A stretch of 64,000 nucleotides of DNA from Agrypnia vestita (taxonomy: Eukaryota > Arthropoda > Insecta > Trichoptera > Phryganeidae). The stretch's first letter is position 1; each line of letters starts with the position of its first letter. The translations under genes and the position numbers were made by a program. This document shows positions 42,401 to 50,684 of the stretch, piece by piece. Location: the NCBI GenBank assembly GCA_016648135.1, contig JADDOH010002097.1:186001-250000 (forward strand). Reading direction: 5' to 3'. The notes beneath the pieces are model-generated. The model did not search any database. It saw nothing but the letters and a program-made list of their open reading frames with translations, and had not been told where the DNA came from.

Positions 42401-43207
42401 TTACAATTTAAGATATTATTAAAGTAATTCATTTGTACTTTTGAAATTGGTATGACAATTTTCTACTCTTGGTCGAGAACCAAAAGTCTCAGCGCAGAAA
42501 TCAAATTCATAATTCAATTAATGCACTATCTCAAAATGATTAAGGACAGTGTCATCATACAATTTTTCAATATAGTTTGTGCAAAATTTTCAAGACTTTT
42601 ATTCCAGTGCGGTAAAGAGAAAGCACTGAAAATTATAAGTTCTTTTTTGAGTCCAGTACAGCAATAAGTATTAAAAAAATATAGTTAATTTATTAAACCT
42701 TAACCATAGTGAATGACACAATGCTGATCCAGGCAGCGTATGCATGAGCGTTAATGTAACGTTAGTCAGGTTCAACAGCACGCATTAATCGACTAAGACA
42801 TCCCTAAACTGATTCCAAAACATGTAAATAATTAATATAAATTATGAACTCTATAAAAACATTATACATACTGTATTTACCTGCTTGCCACCGCCTTCCC
42901 ATTTAAAAACGGTTGGAAGAACCTTACGATTATCTGGAATCTTTGTTCCTTCTGAAACAGTGTTGGATCTGGGCCTCTGCCTAGCGCTGGTAAACTCCAT
43001 ATCGTCCTTGGAAGAATTTTTACTATAATACGAGTCGTCATCGTCCGTTGATTTATCGTCTTCCCTGAGAGATGTCCTTCTGACTTTCGGTACTATCTTC
43101 TTGTCGAAAACAAAAGCCTCTCCCTCCTTTATTGGGGATGGTGGTGCCGCATCTAGAGAAGCTGACTTTAGCCTCTCGCGGGGTGGGTTGATTCCAGCAT
43201 TACCCAT
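30301..43207 (-). CDS. AMPKbeta: AMP-activated protein kinase beta subunit, 5 exons
   Basis: Exons 43207-42881, 42298-42152, 35767-35636, 33411-33313 and 30447-30301 join in phase 0 through GT-AG introns to give 283 aa, close to the usual 270 or so. It is the scaffold and glycogen-sensing subunit of the AMPK heterotrimer. MGN at the start is the N-myristoylation signal. Residues about 95-160 form the CBM48 glycogen-binding module, with Trp103 and Trp152 as likely sugar-stacking residues and the conserved VKSHGDF segment (Ser127, matching the mammalian Ser108 site). Residues about 195-283 form the C-terminal alpha/gamma-binding domain: PWDKVSGPPILPPHLLQVIL, CEPTLLPEPNHVMLNHLYAL and a final YKPI. 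The Drosophila gene is alicorn (alc). Introns 2-4 are packed with repeats, but all splice sites look intact. Confidence 0.96.
30478..31418. mobile_element. Non-autonomous pogo/Tigger-like element in AMPK beta intron 4
   Basis: Flanked by TA at 30476-30477 and 31419-31420. Left end CAGAGAAAATTATCAAACCC then CCGATAATTTT; right end the inverse of CAGTAGAACCTCACTAATTT. No transposase is left; an inner degraded copy of the end (AATTAAAGGGGTTCTGCATA) lies near 31340. Confidence 0.75.
31586..32822. mobile_element. Large inverted-repeat element with nested SINE
   Basis: Left end GGGTATAAAAGCAAAGACAG, right end the inverse of GTGTATAAAAGCAAAGGCAG. Single ends of the same family occur at 5205, 5590 and 6453. 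Inside, 32039-32419 on the - strand is open for 126 codons (FREKMSLNRRFVIQTFLSG..) without a recognised domain. A family A SINE sits at 31760-31945. Confidence 0.5.
31760..31945 (-). mobile_element. tRNA-derived SINE, family A, most complete copy
   Basis: On the - strand the head reads GCTTGTTGGTCTTGTGGTTA, ACACTCGCCTCGTGACC and GGGTTCGAATCTC: tRNA-like with A and B boxes (B box at about 31871-31882). Then follows the body shared with 3.77 and 11.82 kb and an A-rich/T-run tail at 31719-31762. Confidence 0.75.
33072..33122 (-). ncRNA. Hammerhead ribozyme-like motif
   Basis: On the - strand: CTTGATGA (core, one change: C3 to U), stem II GGACCC/GGGATCC, GAAAC (33089-33085), stem III ACGT, C as cleavage-site base, then GGCC. 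GAAACGTC is the classic arrangement. Stem I pairing is weak in this copy. Confidence 0.58.
33132..33178 (+). ncRNA. Decayed hammerhead-like motif, right arm
   Basis: Inverse partner of 33072-33122. GATGATGGACCCTGCAAT is followed by GATCCGAAATGACGG; the GAAAC is changed to GAAAT and the core has lost its C, so it is probably inactive. Confidence 0.35.
33313..33411 (-). CDS. AMPKbeta: AMPK beta exon 4
   Basis: Acceptor TTTTAG|GAA, donor TCA|GTGAGT. Reads EIPQSKPWDKVSGPPILPPH, LLQVILNKDTPLS: start of the C-terminal interaction domain. Confidence 0.96.
34440..35263 (+). mobile_element. Probable Harbinger-like element remnant
   Basis: In AMPK beta intron 3. The ends share TACACTCG(C)C(G)GAGAAC-like repeats: TATACACTCGCCGAGAACCC near 34446 and, inverted, GTACACCGAG..GAACGAGTGTATAA near 35210-35240. 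CTCG-rich blocks (GAACTCCTCACTGAGAGCC) recur. An ORF from 34550 to 34957 starts MNIEATAAFVLSAIII at residue 20, which vaguely resembles the start of insect Harbinger transposases; the rest is not recognisable. Confidence 0.35.
35636..35767 (-). CDS. AMPKbeta: AMPK beta exon 3
   Basis: Acceptor TTGCAG|AAA, donor CAG|GTGATA. Reads KLIDNGMGSKNNLVSVKNTD, FEVFQALATDSESVHANTQR, EYSQ: the linker between the glycogen-binding and C-terminal domains, with the family's NN(L/V)VSVK.SDFEVF(Q/E)AL motif. Confidence 0.95.
36797..36985. mobile_element. MITE family M
   Basis: GGTCTTTCCATTTAATAAAG at the left, the inverse of GTAGAGTTCTTTTCATTTAA at the right, with the self-inverted GTGTGTTGTACACGTAAACA-type centre. 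Same family as 5350-5534. Confidence 0.65.
37091..37640 (-). mobile_element. LINE family L 3' fragment
   Basis: The - strand frame reads LVPTLIYGSEAWNWQKRNES, MEMRSLRRLYGKSLVDRMRN and CSVVDRIKKGVLS, the segment lost from the 17-kb copy, then continues (frameshifted, T-run at 37315-37340) to the family 3' end near 37091. In AMPK beta intron 2. Confidence 0.8.
38870..39275 (+). mobile_element. Second-lineage Penelope-like element 3' remnant
   Basis: The frame reads ERLEEHKRAVKNFSLNSEMA, EHARMEGHNFDSKLL and KMDILEILEIHNNKINN, then Thr/Pro-rich sequence to the stop at 39162. EHKRA..N..AEHA...H.F is the region behind the GIY-YIG motif in PLE proteins. The sequence differs from the 18.7 and 41.5 kb copies. 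A hammerhead-like motif follows the stop directly. Confidence 0.72.
39203..39250 (+). ncRNA. Hammerhead ribozyme-like motif downstream of PLE ORF
   Basis: TTGTTA (stem I) is followed by TTGACAA, stem II TGGGAGAAATCCC, GAAA, stem III palindrome AACGTT, C as cleavage base (39239), and TAACAA, which pairs fully with TTGTTA. Fold and cleavage site fit the hammerhead well, but two core bases differ from CTGATGA, so activity is doubtful. Confidence 0.55.
40310..40475 (-). repeat. tRNA-like SINE, family C
   Basis: On the - strand GGGTTCGATTCCCAACAAGG (about 40402-40384) contains a perfect B box. Preceding sequence does not fold into a complete tRNA, and no copy was found elsewhere in the window. 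Confidence 0.4.
40785..40930. mobile_element. PLE-like terminal unit with AT-rich inverted ends
   Basis: TATAAATATATCACTTG at the left and its inverse CAAGTGATATATTTATA-like at the right enclose a hammerhead-like core. In AMPK beta intron 2. Confidence 0.5.
40820..40870 (-). ncRNA. Hammerhead ribozyme-like motif
   Basis: On the - strand TTGATGA (40860-40854; C3 changed to U), stem II CAAC/GTTG, GAAAC (40836-40832), stem III ACTAGT and T, the same stem III as at 6.0 kb. Stem I does not pair convincingly. Confidence 0.45.
41311..42016 (-). mobile_element. Penelope-like element remnant with inverted ends and hammerhead
   Basis: About 110 bp at the left (41311-41425) recurs inverted at the right (41909-42016): CATATTTAACTGTAACTGG and its inverse. 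Between them the - strand encodes EHIGAIKNNNSNIWAICEYA, KILSTEPHLIPRLVRESIE and DDSYKLSSIWRPVLTTLIQA; CEAFYIGQTK, part of the GIY-YIG endonuclease, is visible in another frame near 41860. In AMPK beta intron 2. Confidence 0.82.
41360..41432 (-). ncRNA. Hammerhead ribozyme-like motif at PLE 3' end
   Basis: On the - strand CTGATGA (41419-41413), stem II GTTGAATAAGAATTCAAC, GAAAC (41393-41389). Core intact; stem III would be a larger loop closed by AC/GT. The inverted right-end copy (41917-41955 +) keeps CTGATGA but has AAAAC in place of GAAAC. Confidence 0.52.
42152..42298 (-). CDS. AMPKbeta: AMPK beta exon 2 (glycogen-binding module)
   Basis: Acceptor CCCCACAG|GTT, donor CTA|GTATGT. Reads VYISGTFTGWKTLPMVKSHG, DFVTIIDLPEGEHQYKFCVD, GEWKHDPAL: core of CBM48. 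Confidence 0.97.
42881..43207 (-). CDS. AMPKbeta: AMPK beta exon 1
   Basis: ATG at 43207-43205, donor CAG|GTAAAT at 42880. Reads MGNAGINPPRERLKSASLDA, an acidic Ser/Asp-rich linker, RPRSNTVSEGTKIPDNRKVL, PTVFKWEGGGKQ. Gly2 is the myristoylation site. The basic RRTSLRE and RPRSNTVSE segments look like kinase targets. Confidence 0.95.
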
Positions 43208-43439
43208 GATTTTTATATGTTACAAATGCAAACTGCGAGTCAATTCATTAGAAATCCGTAAAATACCTTAATTTATCACTAAGATTACGATACTCCCTCA
43301 TGTCAATTCTTTCTACGATGTCAACTGATGAATCGTGACTGATCGCTGCGATCTGCTGCGATCGCTGGTGTCGACTCTTTATCTATGACTTCTATGACTG
43401 ATCAACTGATGTCAACAAATTTCCTTTCTGTAGAGTTTT

Positions 43440-43680
43440 TCTACGGATAACAGCGATTTGGGCCCTGTACACAAGCTGTACACTGTACACGTTGGCTGAG
43501 GTTGGCCCAAATGCCGACCAACTCCAATATGTACAGGGGGTATTGACGCAGGTTGGCGGACGTTGGCCGACATTGGCGCGCGTTGGCAAAGTTGTCGGTT
43601 TTCGAGCACACATCAAAGGAATCATGGCGTGGCTAGGCCGGTTGTGATCACACATTGGCCCGTTATTTAGTTTGTCACCG
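43440..43680. repeat. GC-rich degenerate GTTGGC repeat upstream of AMPK beta
   Basis: GTTGGC or TTGGCC appears about ten times between 43488 and 43600 (for example GCAGGTTGGCGGACGTTGGC), bounded by GGGCCCTGTACAC and TGTACAGGGGG. Not a clean tandem array. It lies within 450 bp of the AMPK beta start, so it may overlap the promoter. Confidence 0.5.
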
Positions 43681-43799
43681 TCCGCAGACTGGGTTGTACG
43701 TCTATCGTGTTTCTGAGATCGCCGAAATGTCGCTATCGTGGAGCATTCAAGTTTATTGAATTTTTATTATTAGTAAGTACAGAAATTAATTATGTATAC

Positions 43800-44760
43800 T
43801 GATATGATTTTACACCTCGGTGGGTTCTGATCGTCCACCTCTCAGAGGGCAGATCTCCGGGTAGCTGGCCGCTCTGTGGTGTTATCAAATCTACAAACTA
43901 CTTGGAGATGGTCACTGATCAAAGGTGGCGAGAATTTGAATGAAAAGAATATAATTTATACATATTTACATATAATTAATACTAGTTTATATCGTAAAAT
44001 TTGCACAAATGCCTTATTTAATCTAATATAATCTATAATCTAATCTTATTATCTACCTTAATCCTAGAAACCTCGTAGCATTATGGGAGCCGGGATACTT
44101 CCGGCCAGGAAGTCAGCGGGCCGAGCTTCCTCGGCGCCGCGCTGCTGTCTGGGTCATCTCGCGTCTCCGTCGTCCGCATTGGAGGCCTGGATCGCCCCCC
44201 AAGTCATTTGTCGTCCTTGTTGGTGATGGACCTTTGCGGTACTGTTAGCGCCGGGGCCGGCATCCATCGCCTGGCGGTTGGCTGCTTCCGAATCAACCGG
44301 ATCTCGACCTCTCTATCTAGTTCACTTCACCATTCCAGCTTCGCGATCGCCGAAGCCGGTATGTCACTCTCTATAAACTTCGGTTCGTCCGCCAGCTGTC
44401 CGGTAGCTGACGGCAGTTATTTATTTCACTCTCGATTACTGATCACTGTGATAACTGTTAACTGCCCACTGAAGACCTACAAACTGCTCACTACTCTGAT
44501 AACTGTTGACTCGTCTGTGATAACTGCTTACTCTTTGTTCCGCCCGGCGTCCGGCCTTTTATCGTCGGCCGTCAGGGCGGATCTCTGCCGGTTCCCTTTG
44601 CCCGACCTACCTTCTCGGGGTTGGTCAATCGCCGTTACCTCGGCGTCCAGAAGGGTAGCCATTGGTTGGCGACAACCCCTTACCTGGCCCCGCCTCCGCC
44701 TGAGTCATTCTGTGATGGATCCAACACGATACACATCTCGTAGGCTTAAATAATTCATTG
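43800..44760 (-). mobile_element. GC-rich block, possible LTR remnant
   Basis: Composition differs sharply from the surroundings. On the - strand it begins near TGTTGGATCCATC (about 44723), has GATAAAAGG near 44565 as a TATA-like site, AAATAAATAAC near 44430, and TTGGGGGGCGATCC near 44200, which could be a primer-binding region. The arrangement suggests an LTR and leader, but no second LTR or gag/pol was found. Open frames on the + strand are side effects of composition. Confidence 0.3.
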
Positions 44761-45424
44761 TCCGTTTTAGTCACACTGTTCGTAGAAGATGCACTTTCTT
44801 CCACACTATTTCAACGATTTTCCTTACTTATATTAATTCAACACATAATCATTACAGAATTATTCTTATATAAGATTGACATGTCATTTACCTTAAATGG
44901 ATTATTTATATGAAAACAAAAGACTTACAACCAGTGCTTATAATCTACTTACAATACAAATAAACTTACAATACGAATACCTAATTAATTAATAATAACA
45001 ATATAACTTAACTAATTAAATTTATTATAACTAGACCTTGTGTCTAGGGACTCTTTAAATCATATTATATACTATCACATAAAAATATATATACAAACAT
45101 TTAAAATTATTTACAATTATTAAAAAAAAAATAACGTGTATTTGCGTTTTCCTGTTTCGCAACATTCTATTTATTTATTTACAATGCCGTCGGCGTCAAA
45201 TTATAAAAAGGCCCACTGGTCATAAAGCTATTTTTGAAATGTGGATTCGCGTCATTTTATGTGAATTAACTCCTGCGGTAGTGATAATCATGTCAATACA
45301 ATGAATGTGCTAATTAAACATATTTTTCATTTATTTAAGGAAACGAGTCCTGTAATATTTAATACGAAATAAATAAATGAAATAAAGAGAAACACACAAA
45401 TATCAAATAATAAAACTGAAAAAT

Positions 45425-45510
45425 TAAATGCTGGAATCTGGATTCGAATCACGGACCTCTGTGTTTCGCGCACACATTCATGGCACTAATCCACGGGAGA
45501 CAACAACGGA
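45425..45510 (-). repeat. tRNA-like fragment
   Basis: On the - strand GTGATTCGAATCCAGATTCC gives a B-box-like match, with GATTAGTGCCATGAATG upstream as a possible A box. Probably a SINE head or LTR-associated tRNA-like piece. Confidence 0.3.
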
Positions 45511-47100
45511 CAACAGGAGTGACTACCCTCGTCTAAGCGGAACCCGACACGGAGGACCCAAAATCACACACGTCGACATGCAGAAGGAAAACACCTATCT
45601 GCGGCACAGACGCATCTCATCAACAAGACTCGCAACCTAGAGTAATCAGTCGAGCACAGGAGTGACTAGCCTGGCCGACACTCCCTAGGAAACACTCTAC
45701 CATACCACGAATACGGAGAGTAGCGAGCATCAACAGCGAAACACATGTCTCATCTACAGTTTCAGAGCAACGGAAGGAGTAACCGCCTACCCGCCTGGGA
45801 CGTACGAGAATTCATCATCAATAGCGAAAAGAAGAAGAAGAAGTTGTACAACCAACATACACGTGTGTGACATATCCAGGCAGACCGCAGACGAAAACAA
45901 ACAACGTGCGAATAGCATCGACATACCACCTACAACACACAAATCACAATCTTTCAAGAATATTCAGAAATACGACATCCCATCAATTTATTTCGCAAAG
46001 AGAAAACATCGACAGCTGGAACGCCGATAACGAGACGTCAGCAGATTACACAACAGAGCGGCGACCCGAGAAAATAAAATAAGTCAGCAGAAAAAGTTCA
46101 GCGCCGCGCGAACGGCGAAATATAAACAACGGACTATGCAGTCATTGCACAGCTGACGAGCGCAGAAACAATAGCGTCATTGATACTTACTTACTTACTT
46201 ACCATCACGCCGTTTCCCCACGGGGGTAGGCAGAGAGGATAGAGCGCCATACTCTTCTATCCTGACATACAACTTTCGCTTCGTCTACATTCATATATCT
46301 TCGCATGCAAGCTCGACGGTTGTTCAGGCGTCATTGATAAAAGCTGAATAAGCAGAACAATGGACTCGTTCATTCAAACACACGTAACACAACAATGAAC
46401 ATTCCGAACGTTTGTAAAACAATCGCGTGAACATACAGAGACCGTAGTAAACACGACACCACACACACGAGAAAAGAACGAATTTACAGCTGGAGAAACT
46501 AGCACCACTGCCACCATCGTCTCTGACCACCACCATGGTCACGTGGAGCACTCGCCTAGGGCGACTAACCCACTAGCGGGGGGTGCTGTGGTGGCCCGAG
46601 ATACATACATACATACACCCGTGTAATGAGTTACCACAGATGCTGACATCGAGTACGGCAGGCCGATACAGAGGTCGAGCGCTTTTCACTGAAAGCGCTG
46701 AGCACAATCGAAAGTAGGACAATATAACGGGAGCGACGGCCGCGAACAAGAGAAATGCTACGAACAGCTATCGCAATCCCAAACAGCGGACCGAAACAGC
46801 AGATCGAAGCCACAACACGCAAGGCACCGTGATTCCTTTGTAACTTGTATCAACATTTCTTACTGCAAATAAATTCTGTCAAGCCACCGCGACTTTTATC
46901 ATTTATTATTATCATTATCGACATCATCCTCATCATTTACATCAGCAGAGATCTCCGACTCTATAAACGGAGTGATAACCCCTGCAGCTTCAAATTCTTA
47001 TCCAAAACCGGAAGACTATACCACCTCCACAAATGTTTGTAGGACCAAAGTGATTCAACTACGTGACCATCAGCGCAGATCATGGCGGAGAATCTCTAAA
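45511..47100. other. GC-richer repeat-like region of unknown family
   Basis: Contains many CG dinucleotides, CAACA/ACGAC-rich text and short microsatellites (GAAGAA at 45830, ACATACATAC at 46600). AACTTG..CTGCAAATAAATTCTGTCAAG near 46840 looks like an LTR polyadenylation region. Only the LINE insert at 46186-46327 can be identified. Nothing coding is supported. Confidence 0.35.
46186..46327 (-). mobile_element. LINE family L 3' tip with 12-bp target duplication
   Basis: GCGTCATTGATA lies at 46174-46185 and 46328-46339. The insert is only 142 bp and ends, on the - strand, in GGCGTGATGG followed by (TAAG)n. It gives the exact 3' terminus and tail of the family. Confidence 0.9.
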
Positions 47101-47603
47101 GAACTAAAAAAATACCTGTATGTTAAATAATTTGGTTTAATGAAGGTGAGGTATAATTATGTACTTCGAACAAAAAAGCTTTTAAATATTTCTCCGATGT
47201 TATGAGCTCTCCTTGCACTTCGATTCTCCCCAGCATTTGTGAATCTATTAGATAGGTAGTCATTATTTAAGTCTGCCATAATAGAGTTTTCCATAAGATA
47301 CAGATTATTCATTTGGCACAAACGTCATTGGAGAAATGCGCAAAGTAACTGATCGTGACAACGCAAGACGCAATCAATGTGCGCGCTCCAATACGTACGA
47401 AAGTAGTCGTACGAATAATTCGTATCCAAAGTGCGGCCGGCCTATCAGTGATAATTTTACAATAAATATTGGTACAAGTGGCCCCTGTGTAAAATAAAAA
47501 AGTACTTATTTTTCGAAATAATTATGTAATTGGGTACCTACATGTCCCTAGCATTTTTCTGACAACACTGCTTTTAAACGTCAATGATCAAAAACACTTA
47601 AAA

Positions 47604-48524
47604 ATGTCGGAACCGTGTCATGACGGTAATTGTCATGGTACTTCTAATAATTTTTGTGCGGATGAATCTCCAACGAAGTTGATTGTTAATTACATTCCTG
47701 AAATCATGAATCAAAATATGATGTACTCTCTATTTGCGACTATGGGTAAATTAGAAAGTTGCAAACTTATTTCTAACCGTGGTTATGGCTTCGTGGAGTA
47801 TAGTAATCCCGAAGATGCTCTAAAAGCGAAAAAAGCCTTTAACGGATTACTTATGCAGAACAAGACGATAAAAGTGTCTCACGCATTGTTAAATCCCGGA
47901 TCTAAACCGCCTACAAAACCGGAGGCCGACTGGAACCTGTACGTGTGCAACCTCCCCAACGAGATGACACTACACGATCTACATAATCTGTTTGTACAAT
48001 TTGGAAAAATAGTGAATTCCCGCATATCCGCGGGTATTGCCTTTATCCTGTTTGAACAGCAATACGAGGCGGAGAGAGCGATACACCACATGAACGGCGT
48101 GATCCCCGACGGGTTCGTGCAGCCCTTGACTGTAAAGTATGCTAATAAATCCAACCCAAATAAACAGCGAAGCAATAACTTGCAACACAACACTTCTAGA
48201 GTACTAGTCTGTCCGCCCAAGGCTTATAGCTGGTACAATACTGTGCACGGAGTTCACGAGCACAACGTTCCCACTAGTTGGTCTGTATATGTGTATAATA
48301 TAGCTCCCGATGTAGAAGAATTAACTTTATGGCAATTGTTCGGTCCCTTCGGTGCTATTATATCAGTTAGAATAATCAAGGATCGGCAGACATATAGAAG
48401 TAGAGGCTATGGTTTCATCACTATGAGAAATTATGACCAAGCGGCTATGGCCATTCAGTCTCTCAATGGGTATATATTAATGGGACAGCCTCTGTCTGTA
48501 AGTTTCAAGACGCAGAAGAGATAA
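47604..48524 (+). CDS. Intronless ELAV/Hu-family RNA-binding protein
   Basis: One open frame of 306 aa, ATG 47604 to TAA 48524, preceded by AAAA. Three RNA recognition motifs in the ELAV order: RRM1 at 25-94 (RNP2 LIVNYI, RNP1 RGYGFVEY), RRM2 at 112-180 (RNP2 LYVCNL, RNP1 degenerate GIAFILFE), a linker, and RRM3 at 228-300 (RNP2 VYVYNI, RNP1 RGYGFITM), with the ELAV hallmark WQLFGPFGAI and a final SLNGYILMGQPLSVSFKTQK. ELAV/Hu proteins bind AU/U-rich RNA and control splicing, 3' end choice and stability. Compared with family members, the beta2-beta3 loops of RRM1 and RRM2 have each lost about 6-8 residues, and the N-terminus and hinge are short and unlike. No stops or frameshifts, so it is probably functional. 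Intronless state suggests a retrocopy; paralogue identity (elav, fne, Rbp9, Sxl) cannot be fixed. Confidence 0.93.
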   Translation: MSEPCHDGNCHGTSNNFCADESPTKLIVNYIPEIMNQNMMYSLFATMGKLESCKLISNRGYGFVEYSNPEDALKAKKAFNGLLMQNKTIKVSHALLNPGSKPPTKPEADWNLYVCNLPNEMTLHDLHNLFVQFGKIVNSRISAGIAFILFEQQYEAERAIHHMNGVIPDGFVQPLTVKYANKSNPNKQRSNNLQHNTSRVLVCPPKAYSWYNTVHGVHEHNVPTSWSVYVYNIAPDVEELTLWQLFGPFGAIISVRIIKDRQTYRSRGYGFITMRNYDQAAMAIQSLNGYILMGQPLSVSFKTQKR

Positions 48525-48996
48525 TGTATACTTTATTTTGCAATGTTTAGTGTTCATACAGTATGGCTTCACTCCGTGTGGATTTGTCACTGTTTTCATC
48601 TCCATCTTTTGTTTGCTGAACTTTTTGATGAATATACCATTGTTTTGATGATATTATGTAGTTTATTTTTATGACTTTAGTAACGCGACCGGCTTAGGGT
48701 CTGGGAATCTAACGGAGGCAAATCTATTTTGTTCGTTGTTTTATTTTTATCTAATGAATTAACATTTTTAATATGAGTTTTCTAATTAAGCATTTGAATT
48801 TTTTTGTATTTTTGTAAGAATACAAAGCTACACAAACTGCCCGTTGACGAGAGTTAAACTGAACCCTATATTTGTTATAATTCTCGCGCTGTTGTATTTC
48901 TAAAATACAATGGTGCGGGGGTGTGATTAGCCATTAATTAAGTTAGAATATACTTTTGTCATTTTGATATAATTTGTTATATATTATATTTGCTGC

Positions 48997-49002
48997 AATA
49001 AA
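48997..49002 (+). terminator. Polyadenylation signal AATAAA of the ELAV-like gene
   Basis: CTGCAATAAATTGC about 470 nt after the stop codon; the first AATAAA downstream in an AT-rich 3' region. Confidence 0.45.
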
Positions 49003-49009
49003 TTGCTGG

Positions 49010-50200
49010 GTTTGGCCTATCACTTCATTTATTTTTTATTATCCTGTTCATATCACCTTTGGTGTTCACCAATTTTTATTTATACTTGATATCTTAGCAT
49101 AAACCCTGTTTTGAAGCGAAGTAAATATTTGATTCAAGTAAATCATTAAACTCGTACTGAATCCCTAGAAGTGGCCACAGCCGCAAACTATTCATCTGTT
49201 GGCATCGAGGCAGCAGCTACATTTATCTGGGATTAAGAATGTCTAGAAAAAAACATTGAAATGAATACTTATTTTGCTTTTTGCTAACAATTTATAATAA
49301 TTGTTTATTGATATCCTGTGTGTATTTTCCTAAATAATTGCTGGCCGGGATCTTCTCCTGACTATTGTGCGAAGCCACAACGGTGCTCAGGTTAGTCAAG
49401 TATGTATTACATAAAAATACTGCTTTAACTATTATTTTATTCAGAAGATAGCCTCATGTTCAAAATATATTGTTTTCATAAAATATTGCATTTCAGATGT
49501 TACAAAACTCAACAGTATATATGAGTATACATATATATTTTTTGGTTACATATGTAGTTAAAAATTTAATTTTGAGTAATTATGACAATATATTTTGTAT
49601 TAAGCTCTTTGTTGAGAGACCTAACATTGACAATAAATTGACGTATTATTTTTCGCAGATAACTTATCTGATATGCCAGTGATGATAACACAACACAGTG
49701 AATTAATCATAGGTTTACCGCCTTTGTTTACTTAATCTTACTGTCAATATTTTACTATCAACAATTTTATTGTTTGCAGGTGTAAATGAAATCATTTTTT
49801 TTCAAAATAAGATTAGGTGGAATATTAGCCATAAACGAATGGAAAGAATGTTTAAAATTGATCTAAGATATCACATGCACACGTGATATTGGTCTAGAAA
49901 ACTTTTCAAAAGCTTTAAGAGACATTTAATATATAAATAAATAATAATTTTAATGCATATATTTAATATTCATTAAAGATTTAAATTGAAAAATTCTAAA
50001 TGGGAAATTGGGGGCTCTTCAATAATTTTTAAATCAGAACATAATAAACACAATTTAAATATGATATTGATCAAGGATAAAATCGTATATGAATCATTGA
50101 TAAATCTTTAAAAAGTTTGTGAGATATTAAAAAAAAATAGACAAACGGTAATATTGAAGATTGCATAATTACAAGACCTAATTCATACAGTCTTATTAGA
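49010..50200. other. AT-rich intergenic stretch
   Basis: No exon or recognisable repeat seen. Open frames here are short and AT-driven. Confidence 0.4.
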
Positions 50201-50204
50201 TACC

Positions 50205-50684
50205 ATTCTAAAGGTGTCTGCTAATGAGCGGTGTCTAGATATTCCAACTGGTTTGTCTTTCTCTTCATAAATTGTATCATTTCCTGATCCATCCACAGCT
50301 TTGCTAATTCTGGATTTCAAGAACAACTTTTTGATCACTTCTGGTGATATTAAATCCCAAGCGTGCTTTACCTATTTCGTTACCAAACCGATGTCTGATG
50401 CATTCAATGTCGGAATAAATTATAAAACTGTTCTCCAGTGGTACAATCAGTGTAAATGTAGCCATCTGTTGAATCAGTATCTGAAGCTGATTCGTCTTTC
50501 TCTTCATAGATTGCATCATCCTCTGATCTATCCATAGCTCTGCTAATTGTGCATTCAAGAACGACTTCTTGATAATTTCTGGTGATATTGAATCCCATGC
50601 ACGTTTTACCCATTTCGTTACCAAATCAATGTCTGATGCATTCAGTGTATAAAATTCTATCAAAACCAGCACTAACACATACAT
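50205..50684 (-). pseudogene. Duplicated C-terminal fragments of a pogo/Tigger transposase
   Basis: On the - strand SDIDLVTKWVKRAWDSISPE (about 50640-50580), then in another frame AMDRSEDDAIYEEKDESASD and STDGYIYTDCTTGEQFYN. The same segment recurs in decayed form at 50210-50400. WVK.AWDSI..E.I.KSF..(C)..(A).DG.EDD is the end of the pogo/Tigger transposase. Two tandem copies of about 240 bp, both frameshifted. Confidence 0.68.

Noticed and set aside
43325..43375. CTGATGA near the AMPK beta 5' end as a ribozyme
   Set aside because: Followed by GATCGCTGCGATC repeats, no GAAA box.
44208..44753. 181-codon ORF in the GC-rich block
   Set aside because: No domain, Ser/Leu-rich low complexity, and the opposite strand has the better mobile-element signals.
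47879..48220. - strand open frame of 113 codons
   Set aside because: Shadow of the ELAV-like coding sequence.
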